From positions 1 to 64,000 of the forward strand of contig JNEU01000915.1 of the NCBI GenBank assembly GCA_000697475.1: a stretch of 64,000 nucleotides of DNA. Direction: 5' to 3'. Source of the DNA: Lichtheimia corymbifera B2541. Lineage: Eukaryota > Mucoromycota > Mucoromycetes > Mucorales > Lichtheimiaceae. Position numbers and translations under genes: made by a program. This document shows, in pieces, positions 12,059 through 23,155 of the stretch (the stretch's first letter is position 1; each line of letters starts with the position of its first letter). The notes under the pieces are model-generated. The model was not told the DNA's origin. It saw only the letters and a program-made list of their open reading frames with translations, and ran no database searches.

Positions 12059-13464
12059 TTCGAGAGGGGAAGTTTGTAAAAGAGTGAAAAAGAGTGGGTG
12101 TGAGAGATGAAAAGAAGAGGAAGATGTTGGTGATGCTGGCTAGAAAACAAAAAGCTGACTGATTATCGTTTGCAAAACCCCGCCCACGAGCAAGCAAAAA
12201 GAATGATGATTATGATGAACAAAAGGGAGACAAGAGCGGGGAAAGTGCCTTTTACACACTAAACGCTATTCAACATCAGCTTTTTCTTTCGGCTCTTGCT
12301 TTTGGGTTCCCCTTGAGGAGAGGATAGCAAAAACCCATGTCCAGGCCTTGGGAAGCCGATACCATTGGTGGAAATCAGCAAATGTCCAATTAGTGTTAGT
12401 GAGTAGTAATCGGACCACTTGTGTTACCATCATGGTATGTCGAACAAAAGAACCTTGTTCTGCTCAAGAGCTAATTTTTGCTTTCCCCTTTGCACATCCA
12501 ACACGCGTCGTATGATCTCGTGCTCTATCTCGATATGGTGGATAATGCCCCCTATGGATAATTCATCTCTCTCGTTGATAATATGATGCTTGGATGTCAA
12601 TCACCGAACAGCTACTATAGCATTTCATTCATAGCGTACATGCCTCTAGTCTGACAATTGACAAGTGCGGTTTCCAAAAGAGAACAACACGCTTTTAATT
12701 TGACATGTGGATTTCTTTTTTTATGTTTACCCATAACACAAATGATTTTGGCTTGTATACCTTCATCAGAAAGGGGTGACATTATATGAGCTTGAGAATA
12801 TGCATTATAATGCAAGGGATTTAAGGGCTTACACTTTATACTTGCGGATTTGTTTATAGAAATGGTAAATGACGGCAGTACAAGGGAGGGCGTGCACATC
12901 TGGAAGAACAATCTGTCACGGGATTGCCACACAAAGCAAGACCTATGCACGAGGCAAGCTGTAAAACCCAGGATCAAACTCTCGTTGACAACAAATCATT
13001 TAGGCTATCCCACTATGCCATGTTACATTACTCGCTTTACTCCTATCACATCACAAACATGCTACCCCAATACGTTTCATGGGTGAACGGGAATGAATGG
13101 GAACCAGTAAGCAAACAATACGTTACGCGTTGCATGTGTATTGCACTCAATTCCAAAAATAGCATCGGCTAACCGGCTCCCCGTGTACCTGTTGTTCAGG
13201 ATGTTGATGCATAAACGGTCAACTCAAGTAAAGAAGCCTTCCTTGGCAGGTAATGGCAACCAGCAGCATGCTGCCTTATTCGTCACGCACATAAACATCC
13301 GTACAATATCTCTCATTTATTATTATCTCCTTTTTCAAATGATGTCACGAGAGACTGCCACTGATGCCAAGGCCAACAACTATATAATAAGAACCTCTTG
13401 ACCCATTCTTGTTGCCAACCTATCTTTTCCTCTTTTTCTTCCTCCAAACACAAATCCTTTCAAA
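12059..13464. other. Divergent intergenic region
   Basis: This region lies between two divergently transcribed genes, so it should hold both promoters. The left part is the methyltransferase leader. The right end has a TATA-like site and a CT-rich leader for the gene at 13465. Short frames at 12615-13401 resemble nothing known. Confidence 0.55.
13381..13390 (+). promoter_or_regulatory. Probable TATA box for the C2/chitin-binding protein gene
   Basis: 'tatataataa' sits 75 bp before the start codon at 13465. It is followed by a pyrimidine-rich leader ('tcttttcctctttttcttcctcc'-like), a usual arrangement in well-expressed fungal genes. A CRE-like 'tgatgtca' lies 40 bp further upstream (13340-13347). 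This is a motif match only; no transcription start was observed. Confidence 0.45.
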
Positions 13465-14433
13465 ATGATGCAACAAGAAGGCAGTCTCACTATTGTCGCC
13501 CATGCTGCCATGGAAATGCCTAATGTTGAGACGTTCGGCAAACAAGATCCCTATCTTCAGTTTTCTTTAAACTTGAATGACAAGTCGTCGTGGCAAAAGT
13601 CCCATACCCAAAAGGATGCTGGAAAGAATGCTACATGGAACCAGAGTTTTGAGATCCCCTTGCGTGGTGAACCCGAATTATATGTGGAAGTCATGGATGA
13701 AGAAACCGGTGTTGACGAGTTGATTGGTTTTGCTGCCATCCCAATTGCACCTGTAGCACAAGCACCTGGTGGCTACGTTAATGGTCTCTTTGATTTGTAT
13801 ACTGTCAAAGGCAAGAGCGGTGGTGTTTTGCATCTCAGCTTGACAGTGCGTGGTTTCAACAGCCCTCCACCTGCTTACGGTCAATATGATCAACCTGTGC
13901 GAGGCCATTCTTATGTCAACGAAGAACATCTCAACCGTTGCAAGTCTTTACGCAACAAGGCCATTGCTGGTGATATTGGCACTGCTGTCTTGGGTGGTGC
14001 TCTTGCTATCGGTGCTGGCTTCCTTGGTCATAAATTATACCAAGAACATGAACGTAGAGAGCAAGAAGAAGAGGAAATGGAACTTGAGAAACAGCGTATG
14101 GAAGAAGAACGTGAACGATTGGAACGAGAACGTGAAGAAATGGAGCGAGAACGTGAAGAAATGGAACGTTGTCGACAAGAAGAGGAACAACAAGAGGAGG
14201 AGGAACGAGAAGAATGTGAAGAAGAGCATCATTGCCATCACGAAGACCAGTGCAATGAAGAGGAAGGTGGTTACGGTGGCTATGGTGACGCTGCTGAATG
14301 GGATCCAATCGGCACCTATGCACCTGGTGATCGTGTTGAATATCATGGCCACACTTACATTTGTCTCCAGGGTCATACTTCCAACCCTACTTGGATGCCA
14401 GGTGCTGCCCACTCTCTTTGGCAACCAGAGTAA
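13465..14433 (+). CDS. C2-domain / transmembrane / coiled-coil / CBM5/12 protein
   Basis: One intronless frame of 322 residues. Residues 5-130 look like a C2 domain: 'GSLTIVAHAA', 'FGKQDPYLQF', 'ATWNQSFEIPL', 'ELYVEVMDEE', 'HLSLTVRGF'. C2 domains bind phospholipid, often with calcium. A glycine-rich hydrophobic segment, 'IGTAVLGGALAIGAGFLGHK' (171-190), could span a membrane. Residues 193-265 are a Glu/Arg-rich coiled coil, then a His/Cys patch ('ECEEEHHCHHEDQCNEEE'). The end (276-322) fits a CBM5/12 chitin-binding module: 'AEWDPIGTYAPGDRVEYHG', 'YICLQGHTSNPTW', terminal 'SLWQPE'. There is no signal peptide. If the module faces the wall, topology would have to come from the internal helix. 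Function is not known; a membrane-to-wall tether is one possibility. Confidence 0.85.
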   Translation: MMQQEGSLTIVAHAAMEMPNVETFGKQDPYLQFSLNLNDKSSWQKSHTQKDAGKNATWNQSFEIPLRGEPELYVEVMDEETGVDELIGFAAIPIAPVAQAPGGYVNGLFDLYTVKGKSGGVLHLSLTVRGFNSPPPAYGQYDQPVRGHSYVNEEHLNRCKSLRNKAIAGDIGTAVLGGALAIGAGFLGHKLYQEHERREQEEEEMELEKQRMEEERERLEREREEMEREREEMERCRQEEEQQEEEEREECEEEHHCHHEDQCNEEEGGYGGYGDAAEWDPIGTYAPGDRVEYHGHTYICLQGHTSNPTWMPGAAHSLWQPE

Positions 14434-15086
14434 ACTTGTTGCATTGTTCTCATTTCCCCTTTCATTCTACCTCATTGCATCATCAATAAACATTAAAGCA
14501 TACAAGTTCTTTGTTCTGCATTTGTCCATAACAATCCCAAAAGCGGTAACCAATATGTACATGCATATAGCTCTCAAATATAGGCGACCTCGTGCTCGCG
14601 CCACAACGAGATCTCGGGTTTATTCATCTTGAATATGTAGGTAACCAATCTGCATAGAGATTCTAAGCCATGCAGTATCCCGTGACAACCTGCATAGAGA
14701 TGCTAAGCCAAATGCTGTGACACTATAACATTGATTGTTTATATGTAGTAGGCAATCGATTGAAATCATGGGGATAGATAACACGCCATCTGAGTTAAGG
14801 CTGTTATCAACAAGGAACATAGTTGCATGACGAGACTAATGTAGTAAGAATTATGATGTTTATGTATTTTAGAGACAATTGGATTGATCAATGCAGGGTA
14901 TTCTTTTATGCGATTGATGTACAAATCGTTTGAAGGGGTGAGTGTACAAGGTGAATTCCTATTTTCTGCACCAGCGAAACCTCATCCATTGGTCGGCGTC
15001 AATGTAACGTTCGGAAGGGTTCTGAGTATAAGAAAGTGTGTTGACACAAGCAGCATTACGCGTGTATCTTTTCTCTCATACATATC
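14434..15086. other. Intergenic region
   Basis: This is the 3' flank of the C2/CBM gene (with 'caataaacattaaag' near 14482) and the promoter of the SDR gene. Apart from the short direct repeat listed separately, nothing was recognised. Confidence 0.55.
14651..14710 (+). repeat. Short direct repeat, two copies at 40 bp period
   Basis: 'tgcatagagattctaagcca' (14651-14670) and 'tgcatagagatgctaagcca' (14691-14710) differ at one of 20 positions. The flanking 'gtgac' also recurs. There is no coding role; it may be a local duplication. Confidence 0.6.
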
Positions 15087-16026
15087 ATGTCGTCTCCCGT
15101 ATTGGTCATCACAGGTGCTTCCCGAGGCATTGGAAAGGCTGCTGTTCTCCATGCTATCGTTGGCCGCAATGCACGCGTGGTGGCTGTTGCTCGCAATGCC
15201 GATTTGTTGAATCAACTCAAGCAAGAAGTTGCAGATAAGGGAAAACAAGACAACTTGCTCTTAGTCGCTGGCGATGTCACCGATTCCAAGGTTGTGGACA
15301 AGATCGTCGATGACGCTGTTTCCAAGTGGGGCCAAATCGACTCGGTTGTTGCTAACGCTGGGTAAGTGTTGCTATGGTGATGGTGCCATGACAAGTCAGC
15401 TGACTCTTTCTGATAGTGTTATTGAGCCAATTGCTACTGTTGCCACCGGTTCGATTGAAGAATGGAAGCGGTAAGTTTGACCGAGTGAGTTTGAAAACGA
15501 ATGATTGTATGCTAAATCCATCACAGTGCCTACGATATCAACTTCTTCTCCATCATTGAATTGGTCCAAAAGACCCTTCCTCATGTTCGCAAGACCCGTG
15601 GCTCTTACATCATGGTCTCTTCTGGTGCCGCTTCTAAGGGTTATCGTGCATGGGGCGCCTATGGCTCGTAAGTTAGAATATTTATTCATCCCATTGCCGA
15701 TTAGGTTTACTGACAAAAAAGTTAAAAGGTCGAAGGCTGCTCTCAACCACTTGACTGCTACTTTAGCAAATGAAGAGCCAGAAATCACCAGCATTGCTAT
15801 CCGTCCTGGTATTGTTGATACAAGCATGCAAAAGACCATTCGTGAACAGGGCAAGGAGTCTATGCAAGATGAGCACCAAAAGTTCGTTGACTTGCATGAG
15901 GCAGGCCAGCTCGTAACCCCTGAACAATCTGGCAGCGTTTTGGTCAACCTTGCCATCAAGCCCCCACAACACCTCTCGGGCAAATTCCACAGCTGGGATG
16001 ACGAAGAACTCAAGGAGTACCAGTAG
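15087..16026 (+). CDS. Short-chain dehydrogenase/reductase (sepiapterin/benzil reductase-like)
   Basis: Four exons: 15087-15361, 15417-15470, 15527-15667, 15729-16026; 255 residues. Classical SDR marks: cofactor loop 'ITGASRGIG' (9-17), 'NAG' closing exon 1, a serine in 'IMVSSGAASKG', and the catalytic Tyr155 and Lys159 in 'GAYGSSKAALNHL'. 'IAIRPGIVDTSMQ' follows the active site as in the family. An Arg in the glycine loop and 'AVARNADLL' after strand 2 favour NADPH. Closest resemblance by pattern is to yeast Irc24/YIR036C-type carbonyl reductases; the true substrate is unknown. It converges with CCT4, with 132 bp between stop codons. Confidence 0.9.
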
Positions 16027-16158
16027 ATTACATAAACGCCCATAGACATTGTTTAGAAAAGATGTTATTTAAATTATGCGTAATGGCTCAATACAAGAGT
16101 CTCCATTTGAAAGATGAGAATGTCTTTATTGTGATTACTATGCGAATGGATATGCTAT

Positions 16159-18368
16159 TTATCGGCTTTGAACCTAAAGAAAGAGTCAACATACATGCCC
16201 TCCAACATATAACAATCCAACTTACCAAATCATCAATCTTAAGAATCATCTTGACCGTTTCAGCTGCAAGCTCCATAGCACTTGTTGACACCAAGAGAGG
16301 CTGAATGACGTTTTCTTCGAGGATATTGGTGATGGTACCCTTCTTGACATTGATACCAGCAGTAATCTCACCGCGTGCATGTCGGTTTCTAAGCTCGGTT
16401 ACGATCTTGATGGGATTGAGACCAGCATTTTCTGCCAAAGTGGTTGGAATAACTTCAAGAGCTTCAGCAAATGCTTGGAAACAGTACTGCTCCATGCCCT
16501 TCAGAGTCTTTGCATAATCCATCAACTTTTGGGAGACTTGAATTTCAGGTGCACCACCGCCAGCAATCAAAGCTCTATAAGAATAGCAATGGTTGGACAC
16601 TGTTGTCTTTGCTCATCCATGATGCTTACCTCTTTTTCACTAGACAGCGTACAACACACAATGCATCGTGGAGTGAGCGATGTGATTCTTCCAACACAAG
16701 CGAGTTTGCACCACGGCACAACACCGATACGGTCTTGCCAGCGTGCTTCATGCCAGTGATCTTGACAACCTTGGAGCCTGAAGAATCCGATTCTTCGATC
16801 AAATCAGCGTAGCCCAACTTATCATCGGTGAATGATTCAACATCAGCCACAGGTTTGCATCCGAGAGACTACATCATTGAAAGCATTAATAAGAGTACAA
16901 CCAAGACCAACGGGCAATCATTACCTTGGCAATGAATTCAATTTCATCACGCTCGATATCCTTGACAACCATAATCTTGAGCTTGGCCAAAAAGTGAAGA
17001 GCAAGGTCGCTGACAGCATCACGAAGAATTGACTTTTGAATGAGAAGGACGTTGCAGCCTGACTTTTTGATCTTTTTGCACATGTTCAGGAGGTATTGAC
17101 GTTCTTCTTTGAGAATTCGATCCATTTGACGGTAATCATTGACCACAATTTGGTTATCCATCTAAGATGTAAAACAATGAATACAGCTGCCATGAATCTA
17201 ATCCATCCCACACTTACATCAGGCTTGGGTGGTGACAATTGGAACTGGATCAAACCAATTTTAGCCTTTTCCACGCGAGTGGGACCACCAGCGCTTTTGA
17301 CCACGTTTTGATTAAGTACAAGGCCATCCACCAACTCTGTATCATCGATGGTACCGCCAACCTTCTTGACGACACGGATATCTTTAATGTTGACATTATC
17401 GGCAATGGCAGGGTCAATGACACGAGTGACAGCATCGACAGCAATGGGTGCGAGCAAGGACGAGTATTGCGAGACAATCTTCAAAAGAAAATATCATTAG
17501 CCAACCGCATTTTGATCGATAAATCCCAATCCTTCACCAAATACTACAAACCTTGGAATTCAATGAAGTAGAAGCAGCACGAAGAAGCGATTCACGATCG
17601 GATAAATCAATAGCAGTTGCCATCTCGGCCAAGAATTCCACAGACTTTTGTGCAGCACGCTGGAACGATTCGGCAATGGTGGTAGGGTGAATACCTAGAT
17701 GATGATGTTGACACAATGTCAATTGACTTGAATGAATTCGACATCCTTCCTATTACTTGCCTTTGTTCAACATTTTTTCAGCAGCAGAAAGCATTGAGCT
17801 GCACAAGACGACGACTGAAGTAGTACCATCACCTGCTTCCACATCTTGTGCTGCAGACAAATCAACGAGCTATTGAATGACACCCGTTATTAGTCGTCAA
17901 ATATGCCATATCTATATACACTCTCACTTACCATCTTTGCTGCAGGATGAAGCACGGCCATATGCTTGAGAATAGTAGCACCATCATTGGTAATAACAAC
18001 TTCACCGTTGCTTGTTTGAATCTGAAGGAAAAGAAAGGAAAAGCGGACGTGTCAAAAGCTGATCTGCAATGGAATATGTTGTAGTGCATCGTACCATCTT
18101 ATCCATGCCACGAGGACCAAGCGATGTACGAATAGCGTCACCAACAGCTGTACAAGATGAAGGTCGTATTTAGCTTAGAGTCGAGATCTGATTCCCAATG
18201 TGTACGCGTGTCTTGTATCCAAGATCCCTGATACGAATAAAATGGATCGTCCTGTTTACCTTTGGCAGCAAGGATATTGCTTAGACGAACCTCGGTAGGC
18301 TTGTCTTTGTCTTGAAAGGCTCCGGCTTTAGATGATGCTGGTGCTGGTGCTTTTGCTGTTTCTGCCAT
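16159..18368 (-). CDS. CCT4: T-complex protein 1 subunit delta (CCT4)
   Basis: Ten exons: 18368-18260, 18147-18095, 18021-17932, 17869-17761, 17694-17552, 17478-17218, 17161-16925, 16868-16630, 16574-16226, 16173-16159; 534 residues. CCT4 is one of eight subunits of the cytosolic chaperonin that folds actin, tubulin and WD-repeat proteins with ATP. Visible marks: '[10 protein letters not shown]', '[10 protein letters not shown]', the ATP-site 'GDGTTSVVV' (97-105), delta-typical '[20 protein letters not shown]' and '[14 protein letters not shown]', and '[10 protein letters not shown]'. The last exon is only 15 nt (Val-Gln-Ser-Arg-stop) and completes the usual 'KIDDxV..R' end. Intron 4 (17695-17760) has a GC donor (AAAG|GCAAGT), the only junction that yields '[14 protein letters not shown]'. 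Confidence 0.97.
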
Positions 18369-18522
18369 GATGAGGAATGTGTGTGTGGAGTGGAAAAGGG
18401 AGCTGGTATTTGACAAGCGAGAGAGTAAAAGCAGTAAAGCCCTCGTGCAACACGCGGCAGTCTAAAACTTGTCAGTCGACACACTCTTCTTTTTTTTACT
18501 TCAAAGTATGGGATATCTTTAT

Positions 18523-19511
18523 TCAACATCGTGAACGGCATATACTAACTACAGTACGCTGCTCATCACCAAGATCGAGATTAAATGTATGTCCACTGCT
18601 GTTGTTATTAGGCCGTATCATGGTCACAAACCGTGGCATCCGCCTGTGATCAAGATCCATACTAATGTTGGCTGCTGCTTGCAAATGCTCGATCCATGAA
18701 ACCATATCCTTGATATCATTCGACCTTAGTAGAAATTGCTCGCCATTTGGGATCCATAAACGCAGCACTCTTGGTCGCCTCTTATACTCCGTTGCCATGC
18801 CAGCATCCACTCGTTGCATCGATACCGTCAATATTGGCGGTGTTCGATTGTCGATGCATTCGGCTTTACTTCTATATACATAAAGCACAGTGCCCCATAG
18901 CCTTAGATAGCGCTTTCTGATGGTAGATATAATGTCAATGCCAATCTTGCATGAAGAATAAATGCAATTATTTACCTCCAAGGACATTGCTTAATCCTCT
19001 CTCCACGCGCACCCGATTCTTGCTTTATGCGGACATACCCCATTTTGTACACAGTACAGCTATATGGTGGTAATGATTCTAGACAAGGATACTCTCTTCT
19101 CATACAAGTGGTATCATGGCGAACACGCTGTTCACCTCGCCTTCGATAATATCTCGTTTGTGTGTCGCTATTCACGAGCGCTGTAGAGATGTCAATAATT
19201 GGATCGCCTGCTGCATATTCATAGGTCGGTAGATCATCCGAATGGCGCTTCCTTTTGGATCGTTGTTGTGGTGCTGATGATGATAATGGTGGTGGTTGCG
19301 GTACATGCTGCTGATGGATCATGGATTCTTTTCTTCTTTTACGGTTGCCATTGCCAAAGCTGTGTAATAGATCCGAGCATAAGGTGATCCATGATTCATT
19401 TTGATACTTTGGGGATATACGAAGAAATTCCATCGAATAGTTGCATAGATGTATAAACGTCGTGGCAAAAAGAGTTAATAACAAAAGGCTGCATAAAAAC
19501 CCATTCCCCAT
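18523..19511 (-). CDS. PH-domain protein
   Basis: Exons 19511-18976 and 18916-18523 (59-nt intron) give 309 residues. The C-terminal half is a fungal-type pleckstrin homology domain (about 155-275): 'LPPYSCTVYKMGYVRIK', 'RKRYLRLWGTVLYVYRS', 'RVLRLWIPNGEQFLLRS', and the closing helix 'DMVSWIEHLQAAANIS'. PH domains bind phosphoinositides or proteins at membranes. The splice restores 'PWRKRYLRLWG'. The N-terminus from the first Met carries a hydrophobic stretch (residues 5-24); a second Met at 19433 would remove it, so the start is uncertain. A poly-basic run 'RSKRKRHSDD' lies before the domain. 'tgaataaag' at the stop can serve as a polyadenylation signal. Confidence 0.78.
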
Positions 19512-22500
19512 AATCCCTTAGCTACCATAGGCAGGGGTAGTCATACTCCCTTGTGTTTGATCCCATATTAGGAATTTTTGAAACTTGGCGTCTGTGGTTA
19601 TTGCATAGCTAATATAATGATGGCGATCGCTAAGAAAAGATTTCTGTAGGATGCATGAATGAACAAATGACATAATTGGGTCACACGTATTAACATGCCG
19701 TGCGATGGCGTGCTTCCAATCTCAAGCCTGCTTCACGTCCCAAGCAGCAGAAATTATTATCGACACCACCCATTCCACAAATCTCCTTTGTAAACTTAAA
19801 TGCTTATGTATCCCCAGTTTCGCCACCCAATGGCGTATGGCTTCTTTCAGCTATCCATGGATTCCCTCAATCATAGCAATCTTGTGTATTCTGGCTCCAC
19901 ACTCAATTACAGGACATATCCAATAAGAGGATATGTCACTTCCCACATACATCCACATTGCTGTGTGGACCATCTTTAATAATGCGGGATCGCCAATGCT
20001 TCCATGGTGTATGTACGTATCTATACTACCAATATGTGCCTCCGCCTTAATCATATTGTAAGCTTTGTCAGCTTGACAAGGATCCATACCTCAATATCAA
20101 AAATCATTATGTTTAGCTCATTGAGGAGAATTGCCAACGTTTGTTGGGGGTCACAACCTTTCTATATGTGTGTGTCGGATGTACAAATGGTATTGCAAAG
20201 GTGGCGTGCATGCCATGGATGGTATGACAAGGTGTGAATGCTGAATTAAATGATGCACGAAACTCCCCCTTTTCTTTATATCTCGTCTTTATAAAGCATC
20301 TGGTTGACAGTGCACTAGCCTGTCTCAGATAATGCTATGATTATTATTCAAAGGTAAGGTAGCATTCTATGATTTGATGACGCCACAACTTGTTCGAATC
20401 AGCTGTTATTACGATGATCAACAAGTTTGTTGAAGGACTATAAAGGAAAGGAAGGCTTATAAGTGTGCGGGAAGATACTTGGGCATCAAGAAGGGAAAGG
20501 AGAAGAGAAAGGAGAAAGACTCTGGGTTATCCATAGCTGTCCGCTGCTGAATGATCATCGTAAATCGATACACCAGCAATCACTACTGTTAAGGTTTATG
20601 TCATTGTCATAATTGGTTGAATGCCACCAGCAACGACATTGCTAATGATAGCATTTGATACAGCACACGCTTGCAAAGCGAAAGCCTAGAAACAAAGCCT
20701 GTGTTCATGCCTTAAGCAATTCCAAAATTGGAAGTGGCCGCCTGCATGAAAACGTAAATGGCAAGTGAACAGACAACCCGTATTAAGAAAACGACCGAGC
20801 GGCTGCAATATATTGATGGACCTTGTACAGATATGAAGGAGGAGCACGTGTTTACGACGACACCACTCTCGCCGTTTTATGTATACCTCTACACAACTTG
20901 TCAAATGAAATCAAGACGTCATTGCATGCTGGGTCCAATTGATGTCTGCTCCATATTGTATGCATGGTAGGGGTCGATGATTTTGTAAACTTATTATCGC
21001 AATTATCATAGCAGCGTCCAAGCAACAAATATAATTAACGGGGATGAGTTATTGTTGTCATGGATACATGCGCAATGGGCCACCTGGTATTACAGGAAAC
21101 GAAACCCGTGCGTCATGGTAAACTTTAAGATGGGCAGGTGTCTGCCCTTATTATTATACCATCAAAAAAGAGGCAATACTACTACTCCTTTTCATAGCGA
21201 TAAATATAACAAATGTCCTATGAAGCAGTTCTCGGCTCCAATACCCCGTATTAGATGGCCTGGATTGTTCAAAGGAGTAGCAGTAGTAGGACATCTTTTT
21301 TGACATTTGGCATGATGATGTATGCGAGGGAATTGGAGGTGGGTGGGTTATGAGGAATATAATCTGGATGTGCTGGACACGTACGCATATACATATATGA
21401 CCAGCATTGCCTCTTGATGCATACAAAAATCATAATAGGACCTCTCCTCAATACCACAATTGCTCCCTGGAAACAACAGAGCCATGAAAAAAGAATGTGC
21501 ACGATCCCAGATCATCAGCACATGTATGAGGCAAAAATGTGAATAGGTGTTTTCATATAAAAGGAAAACGAAAATGATGTGGTTGTGAATGATGGTAGTA
21601 AAAGCCCACATGATTGCGTTTCATGACGGGTGAAGTGGGGCGATCATGTATCCGCCAATTCTTGATTTATGGATCTGCATAAGTGTAAGACATAAGATTT
21701 TGCTTTCAGTACCCTCATTATTAACCAGAAACTGTATGTGCAAGCGTGCAGATCGTACACGAACCCATCAGCACCCTCGAATTTTAAATATTAAGGAGCA
21801 TCGAGGGGAAAGGGTCATAGAGAAAAGTGGGGGAGTGTAAGAAGGAGAGTGGTTATGTGATGGTATGTCTCAGCCTAATGTTGGTTATTTGTTGTGGTGT
21901 AATCAACAAGCTGGTTGGCCATTACATTGCGTAGCATGTGTAACGGTTTGGATACCACCCATTGATAACGATGATGTCAATCCATCATGGCAACCAACGA
22001 CGAGACAGCTATGTATGTTTGTGGAGACCAATGCCGTGACACAAAAAAGTGCATGATTGTGAGTAGATTGGTTGTCAGGGATCATAAGCAGAAATTCGAT
22101 ATGGCGATTGGTTCCATGTGATGTTGATGCTCATTTATCTGAGAAGCTATGCAATGGAGCTATCGTTGCTAAACCAACCCCAGCAATCATCACCTGCTTT
22201 GTCGGCCACCCAATGTAATTTGATCTCCATCGTGAGGCGGTAACCATGATGATGCAGTTATTGGTGTGTATGTCAATGCTGTGCCACAACTTTATGCATG
22301 ACATAGCATAAGGATGTGTCCGCTAAGACACTATGATGGTATCCTACCAAGGGTCTTTTACACCCGTAAAAGGTATAGAAAGGGTCATTAGGTCGCTCTC
22401 TGGTAAAAGGTGGATCGAGTAAAAACCCTGCTGGGGAGACTCAAAAACAAGAGTGTGATAAAAGACCACAAGAGAATGAGTTGTAGGCAAACGGAGCTCT

Positions 22501-23155
22501 ATCTCAAGGAGAAGTATGCAGGCAATAGCAAGATGGTGTGGCGACAAGTCAAACACAGTAAGGCAGCGAGAGATCCATTTATTAGTATAGGAGCCTTTGT
22601 GACCCAAAAAAGCAAGGTAGAGTGTGAGTGGGGGTTGAGTGGAGGAGAATCCACGTTTGCCATGACCACATGCAAAGGGAGGTTTAAGCTTGCTGTCCAT
22701 TTGCTTTTTTCATAACGGTGTCTTTGGACATGGGCATCAACAACTTTTGCTCCATTGTCTGAGTCTGCTTTTAGAACACAACGGGGCACCTAGGGGGTCA
22801 ACAAATGAGGGGCATATTGGGCGAGGGGTTGTGTGTGTGTGTGTGTGTGTGATGAAGTGCGAGTATGCTGTGCTGTGCGCTTTGCCTAGATGGTAAGGAA
22901 AAGATGCTGGTGCTGGTAATGATAGGTTCGCCACCCCTTCCTGCGTTTACTTATTTTGACTCTAGCAAACGGACCCTGGTACCAAAACATATAAATTCAC
23001 ACCCTTACTCACAAATCTTACATCCTTTTCCTTCCCCATTCACCGTGCTATCTTAAATTTTTACACTTAATCTGCACACCTCTTTTACCCCACCCACTCT
23101 TTTATATTACAACCATCTAATTTTATTTAATCGCTCGTCTTTATTAATCATCATC
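19512..23155. other. Long intergenic region, no gene recognised
   Basis: About 3.6 kb separates two divergent genes. Many frames of 60-118 codons exist on both strands, but none has recognisable motifs or can be extended by splicing. A (GT)n run lies at 22830-22850. The last 200 bp is a CT-rich leader for the zinc-finger gene. A lineage-specific or non-coding RNA gene cannot be excluded. Confidence 0.5.
22830..22850 (+). repeat. (GT)n microsatellite
   Basis: An uninterrupted run of about ten GT dinucleotides ends in 'gatgaag'. It is a simple sequence with no sign of a functional role. Confidence 0.9.

Noticed and set aside
13850..14632. A 260-codon frame overlapping the C2/CBM gene in another phase
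   Set aside because: It reads Lys/Asn-rich sequence from the shifted Glu/Arg coiled-coil codons, and there is no family resemblance. The in-phase frame carries clear domains.
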